Positions 45,665 to 54,709 of a DNA stretch of 64,000 nt are shown one piece after another (positions within the stretch are counted from its first letter, which is position 1; each line of letters opens with the position of its first letter). The DNA comes from Paraburkholderia sp. PGU19 (GTDB lineage Bacteria > Pseudomonadota > Gammaproteobacteria > Burkholderiales > Burkholderiaceae): contig NZ_AP023182.1 in assembly GCF_013426915.1 (NCBI RefSeq), forward strand, positions 1,178,001-1,242,000. The letters run 5' to 3'. The notes under the pieces were generated by a model. The model had not been told where the DNA came from and made no database searches. It saw nothing but the letters and a program-made list of their open reading frames with translations. The position numbers were made by a program, and so were the translations under genes.

Positions 45665-46408
45665 TCAGAACTCTTGTCGTTTTTCGCACGCGCGTCGCAT
45701 ATAGGCGACCTGGATGACGGCCGGAACCGTGACGCGGTATGCCACGCCGCTGATGGCGGGCACCATCAACGCAGCGGAGATCGCGATGCCGAAGGGTCCC
45801 GCCGCGAATCCCGCGACGCGGCCCAGGCCGCCGCCCGCCACCACCGCAAGCGAGTTACCTACAAACATGTCGGCGATTACGCCCGCAACGATTGCGGAAA
45901 TCTGGAAGGAAGCAAAACGTCCCGTCTGAAGCAACGCCTGCAACGCCACCAACCCCGCAGCCGAACTCAACTTTTCGTCGAGACCGACGCTATCGAGCAG
46001 TGCGGCCCGTTGTTGCGTGCCCATCTTTTCCCACGAATCCGCAACCAGCTTTTCAAGCAATGCGTTTTCGATGTCGTATGCGGAACTCTTCTTGTTGAAC
46101 TTGACTTTCATGCGTCCGCATACGTCAGTCAGGATCTCCTGATACAGAACGCCGCCACTACGCACCAGATTCACGATCGTATCGCCGCCGAAATGCTGCA
46201 ATTCGCCTGCGATCAACTGCCAACTCCGGCGGCATTGGTCCGGCTGCCCCTTCAACCGCTTGAACTCGTCGCTTTCCAGCAGTTCGCTGGTAATGCGCTG
46301 CGTGCCGTCCTTGTCGTGCGTGAGATAGCGTGCCAATACCTTGAGTTCATCTTCCGTGCAAAACGGGAGGAAGGCGAGATTCTCGTCCTGACGATACTTA
46401 ATGCCCAT
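45665..46408 (-). CDS. YaaW/UPF0174-like protein with DUF3944 N-terminus
   Basis: The protein has 247 residues. The DUF3944-type beginning reads MGIKYRQDENLAFLPFCTEDELKVLARYLTHDKDG. The family core is ELQHFGGDTIVNLVRSGGVLYQEILTDVCGRMKVKFNKKSS. A hydrophobic glycine-rich C-terminal half (about 165-225) suggests membrane insertion or pore-like helices, as in YaaW. Function of YaaW proteins is unknown. It starts divergently from the AAA+ operon, with 513 bp between. Confidence 0.82.
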   Translation of the reverse strand: MGIKYRQDENLAFLPFCTEDELKVLARYLTHDKDGTQRITSELLESDEFKRLKGQPDQCRRSWQLIAGELQHFGGDTIVNLVRSGGVLYQEILTDVCGRMKVKFNKKSSAYDIENALLEKLVADSWEKMGTQQRAALLDSVGLDEKLSSAAGLVALQALLQTGRFASFQISAIVAGVIADMFVGNSLAVVAGGGLGRVAGFAAGPFGIAISAALMVPAISGVAYRVTVPAVIQVAYMRRACEKRQEF

Positions 46409-46921
46409 TTATTTTCCTGTCTCTAAAGATGCTCGCGCTTCGTGTAGTTCCTTCAAACGGTCCGATCACCGACAAGACAGCGCGATCAGACGCGCGTTGC
46501 GTCATCAATATCTAACGGCGCTCGTGCAGGTTTCTTTAACGTCAACTGCACAGATGCTTTTGCTGTTTTTTGCTCGCGCACCGACACCGACCGGTTTAAG
46601 GCCGAATTATCCAGCCGACTGCTGCGAAACGTTCTCAGTGGGAATGAAATCCTTCGCTCGCGATCGTTTGCCTCGCCTGCATTCCGGAAACTAGATGATT
46701 CCAATCGAATAAATCGGCATTCGGACATAGATCCATTCAAGTTTACCAATTGTTTGCCGTTACACAGCGCAGACGGAAACCTTGGCTTGAGCATTACGGA
46801 TCGGTGCATTCATGCAATACGTGAGAAGTATGGACATCACATGTCCGCTTGGCAGCGGAAAATCGGCTTTTTCATTTCCCATTTCCAAGCAACGACGCTC
46901 CTTGACGTCGGGGAGGACAAT
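46409..46921. other. Divergent intergenic region between the YaaW-like gene and the AAA+ operon
   Basis: About 510 bp. A frame is open upstream of the AAA+ gene from 46754 (MPLHSADGNL...), but coding character is weak and a better ribosome site exists at 46922. No clear operator or repeat was identified. Confidence 0.5.
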
Positions 46922-47866
46922 TTGAACAAGGCAGAACCGGCAGGCACGACCACACCGCTGACCCGTTCGTCGCGACAGGAAGAAGCGGGCAGATTTCAGA
47001 TAAAAGATCCCCGCTTTGAACTTACGCGCGATGTCGTGCTTCCTGAAAGCACCCGTCTGCAACTCGACGAGTGCATCGCGAAGATCGACTTCCATCGTCA
47101 GATTTATGTCGACTGGGGCTTTTCCGCCGTCGATCCGATGGGGCGCAGCACGATTCTCAATTTCTATGGACCGCCCGGCACGGGCAAGACGCTCGCAGCC
47201 GAAGCGTTTGCCGGAAGCCTGCACATGCCGATCGTTCATATCAGCATTGCAGAACTCGAAAGCAAGTACATGGGCGAGACCGCCAAAAACCTGCAGGCCG
47301 CGTTCAGCGCCGCCTACGAAGCCGACGCGGTGCTTTTCTTCGACGAAGCCGATACGCTGCTCGGCAAGCGGCTCTCGTCAGTCACGCAAGGCATCGACAA
47401 CGAAGTCAATGCGATGCGCTCGACATTGCTGATCGAACTCGAACGATTCGACGGCATCGTCATATTCGCAACCAACTTCGCACGCAACTACGACGAGGCG
47501 TTCCGCAGCAGGATCACGCACCACGTGCGCTTCGACCTGCCTGACGAAAAGGCGCGCGCCGGCATCTGGTCGCGCATGCTCGTCGAGCGCATTCCGCTGG
47601 TGGGCGAGCGCGACTCGCTGGTGGCCGCCGCCGCCGCGCGCTCGGCGAGCCTCTCGGGGCGAGAAATTCGAACCTGCATGCGCCTCGCGCTACCCAAGGC
47701 GTTGCTCGCGGCACGCGCGTCGAACACATCGGCGCAATTGAGCATTCAACATCTCGATGAAGCCATCGCGGAGGTCATGAACGCCCGCCGCGATGTCGCC
47801 AGTCCCGTCAGGGCCGACGAGACTGGCCATGCGGCCACACGCAAGCTGCTTGGCATCGATTCCTGA
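46922..47866 (+). CDS. AAA+ ATPase, first gene of the ZorAB-like operon
   Basis: The TTG start at 46922 has GGGGAGG upstream and gives 314 residues; an ATG frame from 46754 would add 56. Walker A FYGPPGTGKTLAAEA spans residues about 81-95. Walker B AVLFFDEADTLLG lies near 136, and the sensor/arginine-finger region DEAFRSRITHHVRFDL marks a classical AAA domain close to the FtsH/katanin type. The C-terminal lid is SLSGREIRTCMRLAL. It may remodel a protein partner in the operon. No protease or helicase domain follows. Confidence 0.85.
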   Translation: MNKAEPAGTTTPLTRSSRQEEAGRFQIKDPRFELTRDVVLPESTRLQLDECIAKIDFHRQIYVDWGFSAVDPMGRSTILNFYGPPGTGKTLAAEAFAGSLHMPIVHISIAELESKYMGETAKNLQAAFSAAYEADAVLFFDEADTLLGKRLSSVTQGIDNEVNAMRSTLLIELERFDGIVIFATNFARNYDEAFRSRITHHVRFDLPDEKARAGIWSRMLVERIPLVGERDSLVAAAAARSASLSGREIRTCMRLALPKALLAARASNTSAQLSIQHLDEAIAEVMNARRDVASPVRADETGHAATRKLLGIDS

Positions 47867-47891
47867 TATTAAAAAACAAGAGGGTCATCAA

Positions 47892-49162
47892 ATGGGTTGG
47901 TTATCGAGTTTGGGTTCGACGTTGAAAAGCGGTCTGTCGTCGGTCGTCAGAGGGTTTCCTCCGGTATCGGCGCAATCGTGAGCAAGGGTAAACAGATCGC
48001 GGGGAGGGTTTTCAGCTTCATGGCTGACGAAGCAGAAGCACTCGTCGGCAAGGTCAAGGAGGTCTGGAAAACGGTCAAGCCTTATCTGGCTACGGCAAGC
48101 ATGCTGGCGAAGGCAGCGGCAAAAGCAACGGCCGCCTATCCGTTGATCAGCAAGGCTCTCACCGTATTCGGCCGGGCGCTCGACGCGCTTGTCGCCTTCG
48201 ATCAATCCAAACTCGCCGAACGGCTCGACGCCGCGATTGCGTGGGCGATCTCGGCTGCGCGCGACCTGAAGAAGCGCATCACCGATGCGGAATTGGCGGA
48301 AGCAGAAAAGCACCGAAAAGCCGTCGAAGAAGCCGCGGAAAAAGCAGGCGCGGAGCACCGCCACTCGGTAGAAGTGGTGGGCTTCCTGATTCAGTCGATC
48401 GAAATTCGCCGTCGCATAGACGACATGCTCGAGGCCGACAGCATTCCCGGTTTCGAGCACTATCTGCGCCTGAGGGCCGCGCAGAAGCTGCTCGAAAACG
48501 CGGAGCAGACATTGCGTTCCGCGCAATCCGTTGAAGAAGTCACGCCAGATGACATTTTCCTCGTGAAGATTGCGAGCGCTCTGCTCGCGGATACGCCCAC
48601 CTTGACGGACGCGGATACACAGCGTCTGGACAAGATCGTGGAAGCGCGGTTCGGCAAGGCTTTGCAGCCGTTCGTTTTCGAAGAAATGATCATCGCGTGG
48701 GTCGGCGAACATCAGGCGCGCGAAGCGGCGCAGAAGAAGCGCGAAGCGGAATTCATCGAACTCGACATCGACGTCACGCGGATGGCTCGCCGTCACAAGA
48801 GCGGCCGTCTGAGCGAGGCGGAAGCCGCGACGCTAGACGAGAAGCGCGCCGCACTCGACAAGCTCGCGAATGAGGTAAAGGAACAGCGCGCGCGCAACGC
48901 GGAGTCGAAGGTTTTCCTCCAGGCGGCCGAAGGCTTTCTCCAGATACTGGAAAAGGACGAAGCGACGATCGAACGGGAGGACCTCGTCTATGTCGCGGAG
49001 CGCAGCGCCGAAGTTGGCGAAATCATCATCGAATGCCTGCAGCAGCATCGGCCGTGGGCGGATCTGAATGAAGAAGAGAAGTCGCTCGTCGTCGCCTTCT
49101 CGAACATTTTCGAAGCCGCCAGCCGAGCGCGCGCAGCGCAACTAATCGAGGTAACAGTCTGA
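47892..49162 (+). CDS. Coiled-coil protein of the ZorAB-like operon, with an apparent -1 frameshift near its start
   Basis: ATG 47892 (AGAGGG upstream) begins MGWLSSLGSTLKSGLSSVV, which stops at 47981. The long frame, open to 49162, reads VSSGIGAIVSKGKQIAGRVFSFMADEAEALVGKV and then a long helical protein of about 400 residues. A -1 shift near AGAGGG (about 47950) would join the two into one natural chain. Internal starts in the long frame (GTG 47978, ATG 48020 with GGGAGGG upstream) are the alternative. The body is rich in Ala, Glu and Lys helices with coiled-coil character. No domain family recognised. It overlaps the next gene by one base (TGATG). Confidence 0.75.
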
Positions 49163-50724
49163 TGTCGCTTGACGAAATTCTTTTATTCCTGAGCCCGGAT
49201 CTGCATTCCATCCAGGCCGTGTTCGCCGCAATCATGGTCGCTCTCACGGCATGGACGTTGATCGCGCTTGCTGTTTATGCCAGGCCGGCAGCGTGGGAAC
49301 GCAAATGGAAAAGCCGTGCCGACAGCGGTCATCTGGATTCCGACCAGGGTTCAGTGCACGAAGTCGCCGATGTCGTCGCATCGCGTGCCGAAAAGCTCGC
49401 TGAAAACATGCCCGGCATTTTGTTGACGATCGGTTTGCTCGGCACATTCCTTGGCCTCGGTGTTGCACTGAACAGCGCGGCTGCCGTGCTCGCTCATCCG
49501 GCCAACGACAGCACCGCGCTCGGCAATACGATGCAGCAACTCACGCCAATGATGGAAGGGCTCGGTACGAAGTTCAAGACATCGACGTGGGGCATCATCC
49601 TCTTCCTGTTCCTGAAAGCAACCTACGCGCTCCGGCAGGATGACGAGAAACGCCTGCAATGGTGTATTCGGAAGGTCGGCGCGGCGCTCTCGGTCGAGCG
49701 CGAAAAGCGCACCGACGAACAGCAGCATGCGCGCACTCAACTGATCGAGTCGATCGACGCGCTCGGCGTGCGAATGACGGATGCCATGCGCGATCAGGCG
49801 CAGCAGCAGGGCGATGATCAGCGAAAGCTGCTGGCCGTGCTGACCGAACTCGCGGGGTCGTCGGCGCGCACGGCAGAGTCGACGGTTTCGCAGCTTGACG
49901 TCTTGCGCACGCTCGGCGACGACACGCGTCAGACGCGCACCGCGATCGAGCGCTTCATCGACGCCAACGCGGCGAACATCGAAAGCATGCGCGACGCAGG
50001 TGACAGGATGTCGAGCGGCGCGACGGAGGTGGCGCGAGCTGCCACGCAGCTCGGCAATGGCGTCGTGGCGTTCCGGCAAGGCGTCAGCGACGTGCTCGGC
50101 AAGCTCGAATCGAAACTGACGCAAAGCATCGAAGGGATGAACCAGAACTTCGAACGCAACCTCGACACGATGGCGCAGCAACTGACGCAAACCACGGCTA
50201 ATATCGGCGATGCCGTCGACAAGCTGAATGCGAGCGTTGCGGACACGATGGGCAAGATCGAGGAAACGATGGCGGACGCCACCGCGAACCAGAACGACGC
50301 AATTGCCGAATTCACCACTTGCAGCACGAGCATCCAGAAGACGACTGCAGAGATGAACCAGCTGATCGACAAAGTCACCACCGAGATCTCACTCGGATTG
50401 TCGAGCGTTGGAAAGGCAGGCCTGAAGATGGAAAGCGTCGGCGCCGCATGCAAGGCGCTCGCGGAAGCCAGCATCGACACGATGACGGACAGCAAGGAAG
50501 TGTCGGCGAATCTCAATGCCGCCGTTTCGATGCTTGCGCCCGCAGCGCGCGCGTTGATCGATCACAGTCACGATAAGGAACTGTTGAAGGCTGCCAACCG
50601 CCTCGTCGACCTACGCGCGGCAGCCGATGAGCAAAGCCGGCTGCAACTCCAGCAGATCGTCGATCTTCTCGACGCGATCAAGAAGCGGTCGGGCGATGCA
50701 TTGGCCGAAGACTCGTTCCAGTAA
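49162..50724 (+). CDS. ZorA/MotA/ExbB-like proton-channel protein with long coiled-coil tail
   Basis: The protein has 520 residues. Membrane segments are near 17-39, 86-108 and 150-166. The typical channel text is ILLTIGLLGTFLGLGVAL and GLGTKFKTSTWGIILFLFLKATYAL. From about residue 180 to the end there is a long helical tail (methyl-accepting-like SATEV...; repeated N/D-heptads), as in ZorA, whose tail reaches into the cytoplasm. With the OmpA-type partner encoded next, it should form an inner-membrane ion-driven motor. The start overlaps the preceding stop by one base. Known Zorya effectors are not encoded nearby. Confidence 0.82.
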   Translation: MSLDEILLFLSPDLHSIQAVFAAIMVALTAWTLIALAVYARPAAWERKWKSRADSGHLDSDQGSVHEVADVVASRAEKLAENMPGILLTIGLLGTFLGLGVALNSAAAVLAHPANDSTALGNTMQQLTPMMEGLGTKFKTSTWGIILFLFLKATYALRQDDEKRLQWCIRKVGAALSVEREKRTDEQQHARTQLIESIDALGVRMTDAMRDQAQQQGDDQRKLLAVLTELAGSSARTAESTVSQLDVLRTLGDDTRQTRTAIERFIDANAANIESMRDAGDRMSSGATEVARAATQLGNGVVAFRQGVSDVLGKLESKLTQSIEGMNQNFERNLDTMAQQLTQTTANIGDAVDKLNASVADTMGKIEETMADATANQNDAIAEFTTCSTSIQKTTAEMNQLIDKVTTEISLGLSSVGKAGLKMESVGAACKALAEASIDTMTDSKEVSANLNAAVSMLAPAARALIDHSHDKELLKAANRLVDLRAAADEQSRLQLQQIVDLLDAIKKRSGDALAEDSFQ

Positions 50725-50745
50725 CGAGAACGAGGAGCCTAACCG

Positions 50746-51378
50746 ATGAAAGAAAAGCAGAATGAATGGGTATCGATCGCCGACCTGATGGCGGGCACGC
50801 TCGCCGTCGTCATGCTGCTCCTTGTCGTTGCCATCCTGCAGAACCAGTTCGCGGCATTCAGGCACAAGGAAGAAGCGAACAAGGGAGAAGCCGCACAGCG
50901 TAGGCGGGTCGAGGCGATGCTCGCCGATATCCGCCAGTCGTTCGCGAATCAGGGCGCGGACGGTCTCGTGTCGTTCGACATGCTGGCGGGTAAGGTCACG
51001 CTGAAAGATAACGTCTTCGCTCGCGGCAGTGCGTGCGTCACGGCGCAGGCGCGCGCGGCGTTCGAAAGCGTTGAGCCCGAGATTTCCCGATATCTGGCGG
51101 AAACGGGCGGGGGACAGATCTACGTCGAAGGCTACACGGACAGCGTGCCGGTGGAAAACCCCGTGACCGACTTTGCGCGCTTCTGCACCGTATACGACGA
51201 CAACTACACACTGTCCGCGGCGCGAGCACGCGAAGCGCGCCGGCTGCTGATCGGGCACATGTCGGAAGAAGTGGCGCGGAGGGTCGTCGTGGCCGGTTTC
51301 GGCGATTCGCATCCACTTCCCGGCATCGATCCCGCCGATGCAAAAAACCGCCGCGTGGAAGTGCGATTCGCACAGTAG
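50746..51378 (+). CDS. ZorB/MotB-like OmpA-domain protein
   Basis: The protein has 210 residues. One N-terminal membrane helix includes the ion-pathway Asp13 (VSIADLMAGTLAVVMLLLVV), the same position as the MotB/ZorB Asp. The periplasmic OmpA domain is seen in IYVEGYTDSVPVEN, SAARAREARRLL and NRRVEVRF, which bind peptidoglycan. It forms the stator partner of the preceding protein. GAGGAG lies nine bases upstream. It is 21 bp after the ZorA-like gene. Confidence 0.85.
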   Translation: MKEKQNEWVSIADLMAGTLAVVMLLLVVAILQNQFAAFRHKEEANKGEAAQRRRVEAMLADIRQSFANQGADGLVSFDMLAGKVTLKDNVFARGSACVTAQARAAFESVEPEISRYLAETGGGQIYVEGYTDSVPVENPVTDFARFCTVYDDNYTLSAARAREARRLLIGHMSEEVARRVVVAGFGDSHPLPGIDPADAKNRRVEVRFAQ

Positions 51379-51428
51379 CGATGTCATGGTTTCCGCCGCA
51401 TGCGGAGCGATTTACCAGATCAAGCGAA

Positions 51429-52709
51429 ATGGACAAAGAAACTGAACTCAAGCGTAACAAGGACAAGGCACTCGCGTTATTGATCGTTGCATTTGTCGTG
51501 TTCCTTACGACGGCCTTCATGCAACACGGCTTCTGGGTGGATGGCGTGAAGTCGGTTGCGGAAGCCGCAATGGTCGGCGCGCTCGCCGACTGGTTCGCGG
51601 TAGTCGCGCTATTCAGGCGCGTGCCGATTCCCGTCGTTTCATCCCATACGGAAATCATCCCGAAGAACAAAAATCGCATTGCCGAAAATCTCGCCGAGTT
51701 CGTCAAGGAGAAATTTCTCGACGCCAGGTCGATTGTCGGGCTCATCACCAGGCACGATCCCGCGCGCAATCTGACGATGTGGCTGCAGTCGCCCGGCAAC
51801 GCGAACCGCTTCGGCGACTATATGGTCAAGGCGATAAACGGCATGCTGGATGCAGCGGACGACGCACGCATCCAGGCTCTTTTGAAGGACGCGCTGCACA
51901 CCGTTTTCGACAAGATAGACGTTTCGAAGTCTGCGGGCGTGATCCTCGACACACTGACTAAAGACGGCCGGCATCAGGAATTGCTCGACGAAGGCATTGC
52001 ACAGATCGTCGCATTGTTCGAAAAAGAGGAAACCCGCGAGTTCATCGCACAGCAGGTCGTGGACTGGATCAAGGAAGAGTATTCGGCATTTGAGAAGATC
52101 CTCCCTACCGTTGCAATCGGTAACGGCGCCGCGAACATGATTCGCGGCGGCGTCAACAGGATTCTCACGAATGTGACCGAGGATCGCGATCACACGCTGC
52201 GAAAAGAGTTCGATCAGACCGTACAGGCATTGATCGTCAAGTTGAAGAACGATCGCAGCTTCCTCGAAAAGGGCGACGAACTCAAACGCCATTTGCGCGA
52301 TGGTGAAGTGGTCAGCGCTTACATCAAGGACTTATGGACCGCGATGCGCACGTGGATAAAGACCGATGTGTCGAATCCGCACTCACTGATGCACGCGAAA
52401 ATCGCCTCGATGGGCGAATGGCTTGGCGCTGAACTGACCGCCAACGCCGAGCTACGCGAATCGCTCAACGCCCATATGATCAAATCGGCGGAATCGATGG
52501 TGCCCGAGCTTGCCGGGTTTCTGACGCGACACATCAGCGACACGGTGAAGAACTGGGATACGCGCGAAATGTCGCATCAAATCGAGCTGAACATCGGCAA
52601 GGACCTTCAGTACATCCGCATCAACGGAACGATAGTCGGCGGATTCATCGGAATGCTGCTCTACCTCGGCGCGCATCTGCTTCAAATGGCTGCGATGCAC
52701 TCGGCGTAA
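51429..52709 (+). CDS. DUF445 membrane protein (YjiN-like)
   Basis: From ATG 51429 the protein has 426 residues: MDKETELKRNKDKALALLIVAFVVF..., a helix pair (about 13-60 with ALADWFAVVALFRRVPIPV), a long helical middle, and a C-terminal membrane helix (IVGGFIGMLLYLGAHLLQMA). This is the DUF445 pattern (E. coli YjiN). Function unknown. An ATG at 51381 in frame adds 16 residues. It is the last gene of the five-gene operon and ends 90 bp before the convergent GT2 gene. Confidence 0.85.
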   Translation: MDKETELKRNKDKALALLIVAFVVFLTTAFMQHGFWVDGVKSVAEAAMVGALADWFAVVALFRRVPIPVVSSHTEIIPKNKNRIAENLAEFVKEKFLDARSIVGLITRHDPARNLTMWLQSPGNANRFGDYMVKAINGMLDAADDARIQALLKDALHTVFDKIDVSKSAGVILDTLTKDGRHQELLDEGIAQIVALFEKEETREFIAQQVVDWIKEEYSAFEKILPTVAIGNGAANMIRGGVNRILTNVTEDRDHTLRKEFDQTVQALIVKLKNDRSFLEKGDELKRHLRDGEVVSAYIKDLWTAMRTWIKTDVSNPHSLMHAKIASMGEWLGAELTANAELRESLNAHMIKSAESMVPELAGFLTRHISDTVKNWDTREMSHQIELNIGKDLQYIRINGTIVGGFIGMLLYLGAHLLQMAAMHSA

Positions 52710-52741
52710 CGGAACCAACAAGAACCTCGACTCATCCGCGA

Positions 52742-52772
52742 ATCCCCGCACCATGTTCGAAACCGCGGGGAT
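52742..52772. terminator. Hairpin between the convergent DUF445 and GT2 genes
   Basis: ATCCCCGC (52742-52749) pairs with GCGGGGAT (52765-52772) around a 15-nt loop. It lies between two converging stops, so it could serve both strands; no T-run follows. Confidence 0.5.
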
Positions 52773-52798
52773 AGCTTCACCCGACGTATCGCGTCCCG

Positions 52799-54007
52799 TC
52801 AAGCCTTCTTCGACGAACTACCCCGCGTTCCCCATTCACCCACATCGAAAGTACACAGCGCGACCAGCGTAATCACAAATGAGTCCGCGATAAACCACAT
52901 CCCCAGCGCGCCGACGAGCAACGGGTTCACCTTCTGCTCCGGGTTGTGCCAGCGCACATACAGGTTGTAGAGCATGCCGACGACGACCCAAACCCCGAAA
53001 TAGAGTTGCATGTCCTGCAACAGATGCTCGGCGAGCCAACCCGACGCCAGTCCATAAATGCACATGGCTGGCCAAAGCACTTGCAGCGCACCCGGGATCA
53101 GCAGATTCACCACCGTCAACGGATGCAGCACCTTCAGGTTCGTGTCGAACGTGCGCAGTGTCCAGAAAAGATCGCGCAAACCGCTGCGCCGCCAGCGAAG
53201 CTGCTGCATGAACAGTTGTCTGAAATTGTTCGGTGCTGCCGTCCAGCATTGCGCATCGATGTTGATGTAGGTTTTCAGGCCCTTCAGCAACAGCAGATGC
53301 GTCATATAGCGATCCTCGCCATCACGCACGCCGACACCGAACCAGTTGCGATGCTTCACCTGTTCCTCGATCGTTTCGAAATGCTCGCGCCGCACCGCAA
53401 ACAGACACCCGGAAATACAGATCACATTCCGCGTCCAGTTCTGCAGCATCTTCATGATCTGAAAGCTGTAGTAGTAGACGACTGTCTGGCATTGGGTGAG
53501 CACGTTCTCGCGCGCATTGCTGATGCCGACGCGACCTCCCACTGCACCGATCGTCTCGTCGACGAAGCATGCCGTCAGTTCTGCAATCGCGCATTTGTCG
53601 AACAGGCAATCGGAGTCGATGCAAATAAGTATTTCGCCCGACGAATGCGATAGCGCATGCGACAAGGTCTGGTGCTTGCCCGAGTTCACCGGGTTGCGAA
53701 ATGCACGCACGTTGGTCCAGCGGATCGCGGCGCGCTCGATCCACTCGTACGTATCGTCGGCGGAACAGTCGTCCACGGCGATCACCTCGACTTTCTCCAT
53801 CGGATAATCGCTCGCGAGAATACTTTCGATCGTGCGAAACACATGCTCGCCTTCATTGAAGCATGGCAGAAGCACACTCACGCGCGGCTGCAACGCATGG
53901 TTCTTCGTGAGAAAGGTCGACTTCGCGCCGAATCGCAACATCAGCGTGACGCCGAAATTCATCACCATCACCATGAGCGGCAGCGCGAAAATCAATTGAA
54001 CAAACAT
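52799..54007 (-). CDS. Family 2 glycosyltransferase, processive polysaccharide synthase
   Basis: The protein has 402 residues. N-terminal membrane helices are followed by a GT2 domain: SVLLPCFNEGEHV, the DSDCLFD (DxD) site, the acceptor/processivity text GEDRYMTHLLLLKG, and QLRWRRS (the QxxRW motif of cellulose, chitin, hyaluronan and PgaC synthases). Three or four C-terminal membrane helices complete it. It makes and probably extrudes a beta-linked polymer. It is the last gene of the exopolysaccharide operon. The start could also be a GTG about nine bases upstream. Confidence 0.9.
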   Translation of the reverse strand: MFVQLIFALPLMVMVMNFGVTLMLRFGAKSTFLTKNHALQPRVSVLLPCFNEGEHVFRTIESILASDYPMEKVEVIAVDDCSADDTYEWIERAAIRWTNVRAFRNPVNSGKHQTLSHALSHSSGEILICIDSDCLFDKCAIAELTACFVDETIGAVGGRVGISNARENVLTQCQTVVYYYSFQIMKMLQNWTRNVICISGCLFAVRREHFETIEEQVKHRNWFGVGVRDGEDRYMTHLLLLKGLKTYINIDAQCWTAAPNNFRQLFMQQLRWRRSGLRDLFWTLRTFDTNLKVLHPLTVVNLLIPGALQVLWPAMCIYGLASGWLAEHLLQDMQLYFGVWVVVGMLYNLYVRWHNPEQKVNPLLVGALGMWFIADSFVITLVALCTFDVGEWGTRGSSSKKA

Positions 54008-54012
54008 ATCGA

Positions 54013-54690
54013 TCACAACGTCCCCAAAGACTTGATCATGAATTCGACCTCTCGACCGTTGCGCGGCGCAGGCCGTTTGAATAGCCAAAGATTGACTATC
54101 AGCTTTTGCGGCTGATCGGCGATGTCGCCTTGAAAGATCACCGGCTGGCTGCCTTGCAACGGCGACAACCAGCTCACCATGTCGCGTTGCCAATTCAACC
54201 CAAAGGTGGATTGCGAGGTGTCCGCAGGTACGTCAAACGCCGTGTGACGCTTGCCGGCCCGGCTGCGAGTCCACACCGTGTAATTGATCTGCGGCGCGTT
54301 CGCATCGCCCCAGCGCGCGATCTCGATGTCGATCTCATTCGTGCCATCGGGTCCGACGTCGGCAGGCGGATACATGAACATGCCGAGCACGACATCGGGA
54401 TCGACCTCGCCGATCGGCCCGCGAATCTCGAAGACATACCGGCCAAACCCGAACCGCCTGATCGACTCCAGTTCGACGCAGGCAAACTGGCTGTCCGCTA
54501 TGCGAGCGAGCTTCAGATGCAGCCAGCCATCCACATCGACCCATGCGCCGTGCTCGTTCCAGCGGTTCGACGCGCACGGCTTGCCCGCTCCGGACCGGAT
54601 GTTCCACCCAGTGCCAGCCCATTCGATTTCCACCGCCGACGCTGTGCTCAACCACCACAGCACGAGCGCCCCGCACAACAATGTCCTCAT
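54013..54690 (-). CDS. GH16-family glycoside hydrolase, secreted
   Basis: The protein has 225 residues with a signal peptide ending at ASA. The GH16 catalytic signature E-x-D-x-E is present as NEIDIEIARW (Glu119, Asp121, Glu123). The beta-sandwich text FGFGRYVFEIRGP and VNLWLFKRPAP also fits. It would trim or degrade the exported beta-glycan in the periplasm or outside. The gene sits five bases upstream of the GT2 start, so the two are coupled. Confidence 0.88.
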   Translation of the reverse strand: MRTLLCGALVLWWLSTASAVEIEWAGTGWNIRSGAGKPCASNRWNEHGAWVDVDGWLHLKLARIADSQFACVELESIRRFGFGRYVFEIRGPIGEVDPDVVLGMFMYPPADVGPDGTNEIDIEIARWGDANAPQINYTVWTRSRAGKRHTAFDVPADTSQSTFGLNWQRDMVSWLSPLQGSQPVIFQGDIADQPQKLIVNLWLFKRPAPRNGREVEFMIKSLGTL

Positions 54691-54709
54691 TGAACGTACC
54701 TCGCGGAAA

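Noticed and set aside
47892..47981. Programmed -1 frameshift in the coiled-coil gene
   Set aside because: No slippery heptamer of the X-XXY-YYZ form lies in the correct phase and no downstream structure was obvious. A mutation, a sequence error or an internal start is simpler.
44776..52709. Calling the operon a canonical Zorya system
   Set aside because: ZorA- and ZorB-like proteins are present, but no ZorC, ZorD helicase or ZorE HNH protein is encoded in or next to it.
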